From: Theocolax elegans
Taxonomy: Eukaryota; Arthropoda; Insecta; Hymenoptera; Cerocephalidae
Direction of reading: 5' to 3'
Length of the DNA: 64,000 nt
Assembly (NCBI GenBank): GCA_026168455.1
Contig: CM047430.1
Coordinates: 68,921,044 to 68,985,043, forward strand
Part shown: positions 14,101-26,796 of the stretch, piece by piece
How positions within the stretch are numbered: the first letter of the stretch is position 1
Layout: every line of letters starts with the position of its first letter
Program-made: the position numbers and the translations under genes
The notes under the pieces: generated by a model
Told to the model about the DNA's origin: nothing
Seen by the model: the letters and a program-made list of their open reading frames with translations, nothing else
Database searches by the model: none

Positions 14101-15237
14101 CTTAAGTAAGTTGGAACAGAAACTTTTTCTAACAAATGTATAATAAATAATATATTAAATATGTAATCGTTCGTTTCCAGACATTAACGAGGGTAAGGCT
14201 GATTTCACACGTTATAGTTGGTTTTATTATTGGTGCAATTTACTACGATATTGGCAACGATGCCTCAAAGGCCATGAGCAACGCTGGTTGTGTATTTTTT
14301 ACCGTAATGTTCATCATGTTCACCGCCATGATGCCGACGATTCTCACTTGTAAGTGTACAAAAAAAATATAGCAACCTTAACCCAAGTGAAAATACGTAC
14401 ACAAGTACGTATAATCACTATCGATCGATAGAATATTTTTTAAAAATCATATTTAAATTTTCAGTTCCCATTGAAATGTCCGTTTTTGTAAGAGAACATT
14501 TAAATTATTGGTATTCTCTTAAGGCCTTTTATTTAGCACGAACCTTGGCTGACATACCATTTCAAGTATGTATAACTATCAGTTTTTATTATTATTATAA
14601 TGAGTCACATTAACGAGCACGATTAGTAATCGATGTATATATATTTGTGTTTCAGATCGTTTATTCGATAGCTTATATCATAATAGTTTATTTCATGACG
14701 TCTCAGCCATTGGAAACTGAAAGGTTTCTCATGTATCTCAACATATGCATTTTGACATCGTTGGTCGCCCAATCAATCGGTTTACTGATCGGTGCGGCAA
14801 TGAGTGTCGAGGTAATATTCCTACTTCCTCGTTTGACGTTTAACTTTATATTTTTTTTTTGAAACGATCTAAACATCCATTAATTTTTGCAGACTGGCGT
14901 ATTCATAGGACCAGTGACGTCGGTGCCGATCGTCCTGTTCTCCGGGTTTTTCGTAAATTTCAACGCGATCCCGAGTTACCTAAGAGTCCTCTCGTACGTC
15001 TCGTACATAAGGTATGGATTCGAAGGTGCGATGATCACCGTATACGGCTACAATCGACGATCTCTCAAATGTTCCGAGGACTTTTGCTTGTACAAATCGC
15101 CACGCAAATTTCTCACCGACATGTCGATGGATAAAGCCGTTTATTGGATCGACGTCGTTGCTCTTATCGGCTTTCTCATAGCTTTGCGTATCGTTGCCTA
15201 TTTCGTTCTTAGGCTCAAATTGCGCTCCCTGCGTTAG
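5121..15237 (+). CDS. ABC transporter subfamily G half-transporter, ABCG1/ABCG4-like
   Basis: Ten coding exons with GT/AG borders and consistent phases: 5057-5289 (ATG at 5121), 7501-7618, 11224-11413, 11639-11846, 12165-12341, 12654-13066, 14181-14349, 14465-14565, 14656-14811 and 14893-15237 (TAG). From 5121 the coding length is 2046 nt, 681 residues, close to human ABCG1 (~678). The order is reverse ABCG: nucleotide-binding domain, then membrane domain. Visible motifs are Walker [10 protein letters not shown] (~79-87), signature LSGGQ (~180-184), Walker B VMFFDEP (~200-206) and the H-loop histidine (~237). A Cys-rich then Pro/Gln/Gly-rich linker (~290-400) precedes about six membrane segments (~430-681). 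Typical ABCG1/4 stretches such as [12 protein letters not shown] and SYVRYGFEG-like SYIRYGFEG are present. ABCG members of this type dimerise and export sterols or other lipids; the substrate here is unknown. The start is uncertain: the frame is open upstream to the acceptor at 5056, so an earlier exon could add N-terminal residues. Insects carry several paralogues, so no symbol is given. Confidence 0.93.
5290..7500 (+). other. ABCG intron 1 with a CpG-rich patch
   Basis: Intron between the first and second recognised coding exons. Most is AT-rich. At about 6080-6370 there is a markedly GC/CpG-richer patch with open frames on both strands (up to 149 codons on the minus strand), none resembling a known domain. 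The patch could be an alternative promoter or untranslated exon, or chance. Confidence 0.5.
7619..11223 (+). other. ABCG intron 2 (3.6 kb)
   Basis: Long intron separating the Walker A exon from the next NBD exon. It contains a 14-base C run (7661-7674) and a TTAA-flanked MITE (8301-8681). The rest is AT-rich with no recognisable gene. Confidence 0.8.
8301..8681. mobile_element. TTAA-flanked MITE with internal tandem duplication
   Basis: Terminal inverted repeats GGGGATGTCGGACC (left) and its near-complement GGTCCGACATCCCG (right) are flanked on both sides by TTAA (8297-8300 and 8682-8685). TTAA target-site duplications are typical of the piggyBac and Kolobok superfamilies. The interior is a direct duplication with a period of about 178 bp: AACGTCAAGCCCTT recurs at 8378 and 8556, and TTTGGGTTGAAAG recurs downstream of each. 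No ORF, so it is non-autonomous. It lies in an ABCG intron and does not touch the exons. Confidence 0.75.
13067..14180 (+). other. ABCG intron 6
   Basis: AT-rich intron of about 1.1 kb between the linker exon and the first membrane-domain exon. No repeat or ORF of note is recognised. Confidence 0.8.
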
Positions 15238-17860
15238 GATCGCGCGTCTCATTCGATACAGACAATAAAATGGATTATGCGCGCGTGGACGGTGTCGAAT
15301 CGATTTATATATATATATATAATACACATTCACACACGCGTACATACATACATATATACATATATATATATAAAACTCGCGCGATTTTATCGAACCGAAT
15401 AAAAAGGTAACTAATATACATTATCGACCTTTTGTTCGACCAAGCCTGCTACGTAGATACGAATTGTACTGCCGACGAGTATTTCGTTTCCTCGTAGATT
15501 CATAGTGCCAATTACATATATATACATATGTATATCATACACGAATGGCTCTACAATATTGTTTTTTTTTTAATAATCTCGTGATTAATTTTTTCAAGTA
15601 TACGTGTTAATTTTCTACTAAGGTACGTTATATTTCGAATGTAATCGAGCGTGTATTATAGAGAATGTAAACATTGTGCAGTATAAATGTAAAATAACTG
15701 AATGATTATTCGATCAATATCGTTTTAAAGAACGGAGTCACGAAATTGTTTCAGTTGTATAATTGTGATTAGCACGTTCGTGTATACCTAGGGGGACAAG
15801 CTTGGGTAGAAAAATAATTTATTACGAATAATTAATAATTTATTGTGTAATATTTCCAAAATATTTCTTTCTTCTAGTTAATTTCTTTTTAACGTTATTA
15901 TTAGCGATTGAATAGGATTCTAATAAATTTAAATGGAACAGTATTAAAAAATATTACAATACAAAAAAATGATCTGCAAAATTATTGTAATACGTTTAAA
16001 AATGATTCAAACACAGATAAATAAGTTTATAATAAGTTCTTTTTTGTCTATACTATAAATCAGGGTTGTCCCCTTAAAATTTTTTTTTGGTATCCGTATG
16101 CTCGACTTAATTAATAACTCGGATTAGGTTTATATGCAAAATATTAGTATTATTTAATTTTTAACATATATACTTTCAACAATTACTCAATTCGAACTAA
16201 TTAATAATAACAATGACAAACGATCTCTAACGATGGCAAAATTTGTCATCGTAAAAAATTAGGTTACGTAAATTTAAAAAAAAAATGTTATCCGCTGACT
16301 AGAATCGTAAATTAATGTATGACTTTAATCGATAACGCGTTATTGTGCGATAATCACAATAAAAATATTTGTAAGCATAAATCTCACGATTGCGATTTTA
16401 GAATAAAGATTAAAAATAAAATCATGTTTTTTCGAAAAAAAAGGGAGGAAAAAAATATATAGGTTCCTATTTGTATCAACGTCGAGATCGTAATCACTTT
16501 TACAACAATCGCGAGTATATCGTACTGCTGCTTACATAAATAGAGAATCTACGTATAATCGATTCGACACCGTCCCACTTACGGAATTTTATTTTTTTTT
16601 ACTTGGACGAAAAGAAAATTATCAAACGAAAAATGATCTCGTTGAGAACGGTCGATCGACTTCGTTCGGACATTACGTACAATATGTATAAAGAAAACAA
16701 ACAAATACTGCAATTCACAAACGATGATTCACACGTCAGAGAAAAAAATAAGAAAAATATAAAGAGAGACACACGTACATCCACCCACACACATGTACAC
16801 ACACACGCGCGCGCGCGATACCGATAGTTTTTACGCTAGTTTCAAAAGTCGCATCGCGGCAACCGACGTTTTTTATAATAGAAGTCGACTCGAAAGTAAA
16901 CGTAGCGTAAAAGTTGCCTTAGTTTTTGTGGTACTATCGCTATGTACGTATTATACGTATGTTTAGGTAGGGATACGTTGTATGTATTCAAATTTTATTG
17001 TTTTCCTTTTTATACCGTAGTTAAGAGGACAATTATTGCTACGCTACGTATATATACACATGTACGTGTATATGTACATATATAAATATATGTATGATTT
17101 TAAGTATATATACACAAACACACACACACTCACTCACTTCACACGTACATTTTAAGAGAAAAACGTAAATCGACGCACGGCGCGTGCGAGATGAAGATTT
17201 GTGATAATGACAAGACGCTTTGCTTCGTCCTGTTCAATGAAATTTCGATGATTTTTAATTTAGTTTATATGACCACGGTGATTGATATATATACACACAT
17301 ATATATATATATACATAAATATATATATAAAAGCGAATTTTGTATACAGAGATTTTCCGTTGAGCGTGTACGTGGATTGTCGGTGCGTTGTTTCTTTGTT
17401 TCGTTGAGCAGGACGACGCGTTAAATGATCTTCGCCATCGTCAAAAGTAATATACTGTATTTGGTGCATCGTATAACATTTGTGTCAGTAGTGCGAATGT
17501 CTTTTACTCATCGTCACACTGCGTGTAACGATAATTATAGGCAAAATGTTTTTTTTTTTTAAATAGCGCATTTTTCCTTTTTTTTCATATATCCACGTAT
17601 ATTTTATTTTATTATTGTCTCATTTTTTGTATACGCATGTTTTGGATTTCGATCGATATACCATTATCAGTAGAGTATTTCGATTGTAAAGGATTCACGT
17701 CAGTTTATTATAGTTTATTTTTTACACACGCAAAACTGTTTAGTTGTCAATATATATATATACATACATATACATATATACATCCAGATGAGAAGAGTAT
17801 AGTGGGCTTATGAGCAATCGTTTATGTTTAATCCAATAAATTATATATTTTACCTGCACC
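15238..17860 (+). other. Probable long 3' UTR / 3' flank of the ABCG gene
   Basis: AT-rich sequence after the TAG with candidate AATAAA signals at 15264-15269, 15399-15404 and 17835-17840. No coding potential is recognised. Several (TA)n and CA-rich tracts occur (about 15305-15375, 16780-16815, 17040-17150, 17285-17330). Which polyadenylation site is used cannot be told from sequence alone. Confidence 0.4.
17835..17840 (+). terminator. Candidate distal polyadenylation signal
   Basis: Canonical AATAAA followed by TA-rich and T-rich sequence. It is a plausible distal 3' end for the ABCG transcript, with nearer candidates at 15264 and 15399. Confidence 0.25.
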
Positions 17861-20335
17861 ATTTCGATTTTTTTTCTTTTTCACATTGCTTCCACTAATG
17901 CACTCTTTGTTCTTTTTTATTCAGTTTCATTCCTATCCAGACGATCACCTATAGATGTATTCCTTAAAAAATATGCATTTATTTAGTCCATTTATTTATT
18001 CCTTTTTTTTCTTAACGCCAGATCCACTGCAAATTTTTCAATTGAACAAAATATACATTTATACATATATACGATGGCAATTACTGCTTTGATCACGTGT
18101 TCGTCGATACGAATTTTTGTACTCGATTGAAACTTGTGAGACGCCACGTGCATTAACAAAAAATACGAAGCAATCGTCTTTTCGTAATTGGAATTGTTTA
18201 GAGATGCTATTTACCGTATAGGTATTATTACGATATAAAAATTTCATACCCGATTATTGTCGTTAAGTTGAACTATGTGGATTTATACATGACAGAATCA
18301 AGGTGCCAAGCTACTTGTCGACTGATATCGATTATCGATTATATGAAACATTGTCGATGCTGGTACGTTAATTGTAATTTAAAAAAAAAGAACCCAAAAT
18401 AATTGATAATCAGTTAAAAATTGGTGCCTTGATCGTTAAAGCAACAATTTTTTATCCACAACAGTGAAATTTATTTACCATCGTTCGTTTAACTCTAAAA
18501 AAGCTCAAAAACTTTGATTATATACATTTGTATACACATTTGTCAGTTTGTAATTCTTGTACAACATTTGGAAATCGTGCGTGTTTATACACATATGGAA
18601 AAACAAATTGATTGCTCGAACAAAATTCTCTATAAGGTTTAATCGTTAATTTTAACACACGTATAAAGAGTGCATAATTATCATCGTCACACCAACGTCT
18701 CACATGACATTTTACAATGAACACATAACTTTGAATTACACACTGTACGATTCAATTAATAATTCTGTCAATTGTTTCTATATTGTCGTTATAGCGCTTT
18801 TTTAGTACAAGAGTCGCCAAAAAATCCTAGAGAATTTCAATCGTTTTTTACATTTGTTTATTTTCGCGCGTAAATCGACTGTAGAAGTGATATATACAAT
18901 ATACACATAAAACGGTAAATAATATATTAGAAAAACTCGTGTCCCTCCATATATATATATATACCAGAGAGAAAAATGAAAAAAAAAAAACGGGGAATGT
19001 GAATAATAAATAATCGAGGCTGGAAGAACAAAAAAAAATACAACATTTGGTTTCCACGTGGACAAAGCAAAACCTGAAGAAACCGGTGATTTTAACGAAA
19101 CTTCGAAACCAACGATTGCCTCGATGCTGCCACGCCAATCGTTTTAGATATTTTAACACGCTGCCGAGTGACACACGCCTGTGCAAATTTGTATACTTTG
19201 AAAACAATATCGTACGTATGTATATGTAAAACCATTCGATTAGATCGATTTTCTTTAGAACACGAGATCATATATACCATCTTGTGTTGGGAATATTTTA
19301 ATTAATTTGGTCAACTAATTCTATATAACGTATAATTATATAAACATAAAAAGAAAGATATATACCTATAGTAACTAAATGTTTTTATAGTACATTTTCA
19401 AAGTTCTCGCATTTTCTTTGTTACTCCACATTGAAAATATTCTACATATACATTCAATAAATAATAGATAACACAATGTTCATCACATTCTTCCAATTTC
19501 ATGTATGAGCCGTATATTCGACATTCCTGCTATTTTTCGCATCTCACTGACGCCTATTAATACTAAATATCTCTTTTTAATTAAACATTTTTACAGTAAC
19601 CGATTTGTCATTTAAAAAAGTGATTAATCGAATAAAACGATGAATTATTAATTTATGTTCTCATAATCCCTATAGAAGGCTGTAAATCAAATCGTATATA
19701 CATTTGCAAAAGAAGTAAAATTCCACGTTTATCATATTCATTATTTAAATATTTTTCTTAAAGGTAAAATCTATTAAATTTATATTGTACACTCGACTCG
19801 AATCAAACTACATAAATTAATTCATATATAAATCAATTAAATATAATAAATAAGTATATTAAAACTCTACGTGTAAGTAGTTACTCGTTAAGAAATCGAA
19901 CAAAAAAAAATTTAACGACTTAATCGGCGATATAAATATATATCAAGCCAAAAACTTTTAATATAATGATATCTTGTACATATATAGGTATATACGAAAA
20001 ACCTACATTAAACAAAAAAGAAAAATAAAAGACAAAAGATATATTCCTTACCTATATTAAATCGATAAAAATGCTTTTGATAATTCAAGTTTCAAGTACA
20101 AGCTATTTACCTTTCGAACAATTTATTTAAAGGTACACGTATATAATATATTACAACAATTCCATTTTTAGACAATATACATTTATAACCGATTGTATAC
20201 ACCTATAATAAAAATATTCGTCATTTTCTAAAAATGAAAAACCACACAATCTATTTTCTACACTCGCGTAGTCAGTGATTTGCGACAAATAGTATAAATA
20301 CCCCATATTACCATTTAACAAAGAAAGATGAACAG

Positions 20336-20372
<37 letters not shown>

Positions 20373-22860
20373 CAAAGAATTTCTATATATGGGTGTATAT
20401 TACGTACATCAATACACGTATACCCGTATCGTAAACGGACAAGATGATAAAAAATGAAAAAGAAAAAAAAAATAATACAAAGGCTTATACTCTCGAGACC
20501 AATCACTGGCTGCCTGAGCATTTGCTTCAATTAGACGCGAATAATAATTTTCGGTAGGTCCTCGAAACGACTTACCTGACGAATAAACCACACCCATAAA
20601 ATATACACGAACGAAAAGAATATATAAAAAAAAATGATGTACGCGAAGCAATTTTTAGCGTTTTAAAGAAAAATAAATACCCAAAAACATCCAACCAGTA
20701 TAATAAATGAAGACACATGAAACATACGAATGTTGAGAGACATAACGAGAGTATATTAATTGAAGATCCGTGAGATTGTAATCGTAAATTAAAAAAAAAA
20801 AAAAATTTTAATAAACCTTGTGAGAGGTGTATAATGTTATAACACAATAAAAAATATGCAAGAAAATAATTAATGGCGCTAAGAACAAAGACTTGACAAA
20901 CGTTCATTGAAGAACGCGAGTTACACTCCAAGATTTGTCGGACGCAATGCGATTTGAATGAACTTCGTGTAATACGTTTTTAAAAAACAACTCTATATAC
21001 GTTCTTGTAATTGTTTAGCTTATACGTTGTCTTTGTACGGAACCCGTTTATAATTTAGAAAAATTAACTGTTTCAGCTAATTTAATTATTTACAATTGTC
21101 GTCGAAAATTATTGAAGAACCTTAAATAAAAATTCATGTATTTTGTTAGATTTGACTGTACTTAGAGTCATTAGAGTTAATCAGAAAGATATATGTACAC
21201 ATAAATATGTACGATAATATTTCAGGATTCAATTTGTTTATCTAATTTAACGCTTCAAAAGATCACGCTTTACCAAAAAGAAATTGTGTAAATATGAATT
21301 TGTTTGTACAAAAAAAGTATATATATATATGATTCGTGTATAAACAAATGTTATCGAGAGATTCTATTTTAAAAGAAAAAAAGGAAATCCGAGTCAAAGA
21401 AATATAACATATATCAAATATAATAAGTTGTACGAAAAAAATTAAAAATTTTATGAATGCAATTCACTTAGACACGTTGTATAAAAGAAAAGAGAGACAG
21501 GGAGAGAGAGAGATACAAACAAAATCAAAATTCACCAATGCCAAAGATGTTTTCATCCAATTTGTAATATCAATCGCAAAGTGTTATTGATACGCCAAGT
21601 CAATTATATGAGTATATAACTTTGTGAAATATCATAAACGAAATATAAAAACGTAACGCTAATTGGTTCATCCTCGTATATTTTTGGTGTTGGTAAAATT
21701 TGATAACGAACGAGGATATATAAAAATTGCATGTAAAATCGGTAAAGTTTATTATTACCGTCTAAAGCATTCCGAGGTGAAGTATAACAATATGGACCCG
21801 CGGCTGTAAATGTAAAGTAGCGAAATATACAAAACGTACGTATATAAGTAATACATATATGAGAAAAAAAAATAAAACACTAAATAACAGGATAATTAAT
21901 TATGGCTCGTTACATATAATAATTATTGCTAAAACTAAATAAAAAGGAAACAGATATGTAACACAATAAATACCAAAATGCTAATAACAATATTTGTAAA
22001 TGTCGTGATTGTCCGCTGATTGCGCGCTTGTATAATTACGATATATACACACACACACTAACACATCTAATATACATAAATATTAGATCGAAGATTAAAT
22101 AAATAAAACGATTCTCGTGTTCGTGTAGGTGTGTACACACATATGTGAAAAAGAAAACAGTCTCGTATGTTAATTAAAAAAATAAAAGAAGAAGAAAAAA
22201 AAATTATATAAATGAATCTCGTTTTGTATGCGAATTTATAATCATCGAAAAAAGCGCAATTCCTTTCATTAAAATACATTTCAATGACTCGCATAACGTA
22301 AAGGAAGGACACGTATATGTAATGAATTTTTGTTGTTACGGCGAATGAAAAATTTAAAAGATCGATGGGTCATCAGTGACATTTAAAAATATGTCATACA
22401 CATGCACCACATTTTTTCAAGTAACGTAATTTTGTATGAAAATGAATCGATATTAAATGATACAAAAAAATTATAAATATATATGAAGAGGTATGATATA
22501 TATATATATATACATATAGGGCTGTGATGGGCGTGAGAACGGATACGATATATGCGATTGTATAAATTGATGAAATGAATTAAATTTTGGTGAATGCGTG
22601 CGATGGCAGTGACATTAAAAGAAAAAGAAGAAAAATATTGTGTATACGTGTTACGTGACATATGTATGCAATATATATATACACGATATATGCGCGAGGA
22701 ATACTCACACGTGTTTTTATGGAACTACGAAAGCACAAACGAATAAACGAAAATGTAAACGATATCGATAACTAGTATTTTGTTTATACCTACCATTATA
22801 ATCGAATTATTTACTTTAGTTTTGTTAATTTTCATTTAATAAATTTATAAACGTAATTCT
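17861..22860. other. Non-coding AT-rich intergenic DNA
   Basis: No gene is recognised on either strand. The open frames (up to 119 codons, mostly minus strand) are rich in F, Y, I and S, as expected from AT-rich and poly-T tracts. A (TA)n microsatellite lies at 20339-20369, with shorter ones at 18950-18962, 21317-21330 and 22497-22512. Confidence 0.6.
20339..20369. repeat. (TA)n microsatellite
   Basis: About 31 bases of AT dinucleotide repeat in intergenic DNA. Confidence 0.95.
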
Positions 22861-24050
22861 ATTTCGATGGCTGAGAGGTAGAAGGTGCTATCTCAGAGCC
22901 TGGTTCTATCTCGGAGGCATTCATGCGGCATTTTAATATGTTTCATTATCAAATTGAAAATATCTTTCGAAACCGGGGAAAAAATTACAAATATCTGAAA
23001 ATTGACGAGATTCTTCTATATGAGCAAATCCACAGAACCTTTAATTTTGGGGAAGCGGGTAATATAGTAGTAAATAAGCAGACTTAGCAACATTATAACA
23101 ACGGTTTCTGGTAGAAAAAGTAATTCGATGAAGGGTCCTTATCATTTTTTTAAAGTTGTTTTCATTAGCTTTTTGTTAGAGGCTTCATAAAGTTGCATTT
23201 TTGCAAATTTGACGATGGAAGTAGTACTCATCTTCTATTTTTTAAGCTTATAGAAATTATAATTCTTCACCAAATGTTACAGAAATTTTTTTTGACAACC
23301 TACACCATCTACCCTATTAAACTAAAAGTGTTAGAATAGTGTGCCTTCATGATACAGAAAAATAAAAATCGCAACTCTTGAGGAAGTCAGTTTTTGTAAA
23401 TTTAGGAAATTTTAGAATTTTGATATTATACAAAGATAAGTTTTGTTTATAGCTATTGTGACTAATATTGCTTTTTTCGATTTGCAATAAGGATTCTTAT
23501 TCTTTTTTGTGCTTAGCTGTGCCACTTTTTCTTTACAAGCAATTCTACCTTAAACTTTTCAAAATCTCGGGCCCCTAGTCTTCCAAATTTTCATTTTCGC
23601 ATGGCACACTCGACATTCACAAAAAAAGCATATATAAACTATATCTCTCTACTTTTTAGTAGATTATTGAGTCATCTACGTAAAACCTCAATTGAATTTT
23701 TTGTTAATTTAGATAATATAAGCTGTACAAAAGTATAAACATTTTATACCTTTGAACTGAAGTCCAAATTGACTATACGAAATAGGTTATTTCAACAGAA
23801 AAGCTAATATAAATACACACACACACACACACACCCGCGCGCGCGCGCACACATACACACATATCATTCAGTCAGCCTTACGCAAGTAGTTTGTTTACCA
23901 TTAAAGAGAAGTATACGAAAAGAAAATTATTTATCATGTAATGAATGTTTCAAATAATTTGCCATGTACTCATTACCAATTGAAACCTTCTAGTTGGAAG
24001 ATTTATGGAGCAAAAAATGAAATTCCTGTTACAACCCTAATGGAAATCGA
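22861..24050. other. Unassigned non-coding DNA, CpG-poorer
   Basis: The texture changes here: CpG steps become scarcer and the simple TA tracts fewer than in the preceding 22 kb. No ORF or repeat family is recognised. A CA/CG microsatellite sits at about 23815-23865. Confidence 0.4.
23815..23865. repeat. (CA)n-(CG)n microsatellite
   Basis: CA dinucleotides pass into a short CG run (CGCGCGCGCGCG) and back to CA. Alternating purine-pyrimidine of this kind can adopt Z-DNA. Confidence 0.85.
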
Positions 24051-24119
24051 AAATGTATATAAATGTGTATAAGTGTATGTATTGGTATATAAGTGTGCCT
24101 AAATGCGTAAATTGGGAAG

Positions 24120-24550
24120 TATATACACGTGCATACGAATACATACAGTTGCATACGTTTATACACATTTATATACGTTTATATACATTTATATACGTTT
24201 ATATACATTTATATACATTTATATACAATTATATACATTTACATACATTTATATATATTTTTAGACATTTATATACATTTATATAAAATTAATGAATGTT
24301 ATTACTAATTCAACATTATAGAGTTGAAAGATATATGAACATTTATACGTTTATATACGTTAAAGTACGATTATATGCATTTGTATCTATTTATATACAT
24401 GTATATACATTTATATACAGTTGTACACATTTATATACATTATTGTACATTTATATATGATATATGATTGAAACATATTAAAGTTTAGTAAATATTAAAA
24501 ATATATTTATAGTTTTTTGTTATATTCGTTTATATACATTTATATACGTT
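24120..24550. repeat. 12-bp minisatellite, ATATACATTTAT type
   Basis: Degenerate tandem copies of a 12-base unit (ATATACATTTAT and the variant ATATACGTTTAT) at about 24120-24290 and 24345-24455, with a short block at 24525-24550. Unrelated AT-rich sequence lies between them. Since 12 is a multiple of three, the repeat creates a spurious 77-codon Tyr/Ile/His-rich frame. Confidence 0.85.
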
Positions 24551-25547
24551 TTTTGTTCAATCGACGGAAAATAATTCGGTTACTTTCCGTTCCGTTCCGT
24601 TTGGGCGTCGAACTACGCTGAACCGCTTTAAAATTATCTTAAGAGCGAACGTATTCTCAAAATATGTACAAAGTGCAAACGCAACTATAGGTTTATCACT
24701 AGTATCGCCGGAACAGAAAATTACGGAATAGGAAATTCTTTTTTCCTTTCAAATAACGCGGAAATAAACATTGCAGATTATATGTCAAATAAAATTTGGT
24801 ATTACATTACAGCATCAATTTTCTGTCAAAACAAGTAAATTGTACATTTTATTTAAACTTCAAGTTTTAATGAACAGCTCTACATAAATTATCAGATAAG
24901 TAATAATTTTTTCTTTACTATTAAATCAATACATCATGCATACCTATGCTGCTTATTGATTTAATGCTTATATTAAATTCATTTTTATAAGGATAATTTC
25001 TTTGTTTTCTTTTATTTTCAGGCAAGCAATTTACGAGGTGATTGTAAATGATGTATATAAGCTAATTTTATTTGTTTTTCAAAAGTTGTACATAAAATCA
25101 GTCAGCTATTGTGGTAATGTATTTTTTATTTATTATTCAATTGCTGTAAATTGAACATTTATTTGTTAAATTCATAACACATTCAGTATAACTAGTATAC
25201 TATACAGTGTTAGAGTTTACTACAAAAACTGAATTAATATTTGTCTCGCTGTAGTACAGTTAACGCATTTATATTTCTGGCAAAAATAAGTTTTTCAAAA
25301 CTATTTAATTTTGCTTGTCAAGTAAGACCTATTATCGCACAAGTAACTTAATAATGAGCAAATAATTCTTTATGTTGTTTAGCGGAACTGTATGCTAATA
25401 ATCGATATACAAAGTTTATTGAATTTTACTGTTTACAGATTCAAATGAAAAGTGGTTTGATACCAATTCAACTGAGAATCTCGATGCATCCAATGGAATG
25501 GTTCAACCCATTAGCAACAAAAAGGCAATAAACAGCTGTCAAAGTGT

Positions 25548-25650
25548 CAAGTATCAATTTTTTCTTATCAGATCAACTCGACGTTCACCAAGTGCAGGCT
25601 TTCATGAATTGACGTTGCAAAAAGATTAGAGGCCTATTATTGTTAGACAG
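25548..25650. repeat. Left arm of a ~105-bp inverted repeat
   Basis: This segment (including CTTATCAGATCAACTCGA) matches the reverse complement of 25973-26084 over its length with scattered differences and small indels. The arms lie about 320 bp apart. It could be a terminal inverted repeat of a small DNA element or a fold-back. Confidence 0.7.
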
Positions 25651-25900
25651 ACCACTCAGTTCTTGTTTTTTCGCACATTGATTTAAATATTTGTTACTTA
25701 GGTATAAACAATAAGTGAGTTTAAAGTAGATATTTTAGTGGATGTGCAGATAAAGAAAAACTGTGTTGTTCGTTCAGGAATGACAAGTCTTTAATCTTAC
25801 ATCACAATTTATAATATTATTTAAGTATACAAAATAAATTCACTGTTTGTTTATGCATAAGTAACGAAGAAATTTAAGTAATTTTTTATAGATTAGAACT

Positions 25901-26034
25901 GTGTGGATAGTCTAATAATAATAATATGCCTCTAATTTTTATTCACAGCATTAATTCATGAAGGCCTGTGTGGACAGTCTAATAATAATAATATGCCTCT
26001 AATTTTTATTCACAGCATTAATTCATGAAGGCCT
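25901..26034. repeat. 67-bp tandem duplication
   Basis: Two almost identical 67-base copies (25901-25967 and 25968-26034), differing at GATAG versus GACAG near the start. The second copy forms part of the right arm of the inverted repeat that pairs with 25548-25650. Confidence 0.9.
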
Positions 26035-26084
26035 GCATTCGATGTGTATCGAGTTGATCTGATAAGAGAAAATTGATACTTCAG
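25973..26084. repeat. Right arm of the inverted repeat
   Basis: Reverse-complement partner of 25548-25650, containing TCGAGTTGATCTGATAAG. Its outer half is the duplicated 67-bp unit. Confidence 0.7.
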
Positions 26085-26597
26085 TTTCAGAGATATGAGC
26101 AATCAAAACTTTCAATCAAAAATATATAATGCTCAATTATATCGGTAATTTCAAACCTTTCTAGCTGAAAAAATGTACAGATCATTGTTACCATAATATG
26201 AAAACTTAATTTTTTCAGTTTTTATTTTTGTATCAAAAACTAATCAATAGAACTTTTTGAAAATTTTACAGGATATAACCCACTATACTATTATGTTCTA
26301 TCACTGCGAATAATAAACATAGGATTGAAATAATAAACATAGAAAGTAAGTAATTGCATTAATTTTTATTTTCTTATAACCTAATATAAATAATACTTAG
26401 AAAAGGAACTTAAATAGTTACATTTTTAAGTTGTTTGTAAACAATATGAGGTTTTTTTCAATATCAAAATGTTTTGATCAAATGCATCTCATTATTGTAT
26501 TTTTATAAATGTAAATCTTTTTTGGCAAAACTATAAATTTGTAAAAAATAATATTTTTTTCATATTGATTAAAAATCTACATTTTGATTTAAATAAA

Positions 26598-26705
26598 ACA
26601 AGTATTAATCTAAATCTTTGTTTAAACAGAACAACTATTAATCTAAATCATTGTTTAAACAGAACACTTATTAATCTGTATCTTTTCTTAAACAGAACAA
26701 TTATC
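26598..26705. repeat. 33-bp tandem repeat, about 3.3 copies
   Basis: Units start at 26598, 26631 and 26664, with a partial copy at 26697. Each contains TATTAATCT and TTAAACAGA. The unit is a multiple of three, which explains a spurious + strand frame of Leu/Asn repeats. It lies just downstream of the BEN-domain gene on the minus strand. Confidence 0.85.
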
Positions 26706-26796
26706 TTTTATAAAAAATATAAAATACTTTGTCAACAGTATAAAACAAATCTTATGCTATAAATACTATAGAACAATTACTAAAATATGTGTTGTT

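Noticed and set aside
20151..20931. Several minus-strand frames of 70-119 codons rich in F, Y, I and L
   Set aside because: They come from poly-T and TA tracts in AT-rich intergenic DNA; there is no splice-linked conserved domain.
22861..22925. Possible tRNA-like or structured RNA around GGCTGAGAGGTAGAAGG
   Set aside because: No cloverleaf with the expected T-arm and anticodon arm could be drawn by eye.
24053..24286. 77-codon Tyr/Ile/His-rich frame
   Set aside because: Produced by the 12-bp minisatellite.
26565..26762. 65-codon + strand frame of Leu/Asn repeats
   Set aside because: Produced by the 33-bp tandem repeat downstream of the BEN-domain gene.
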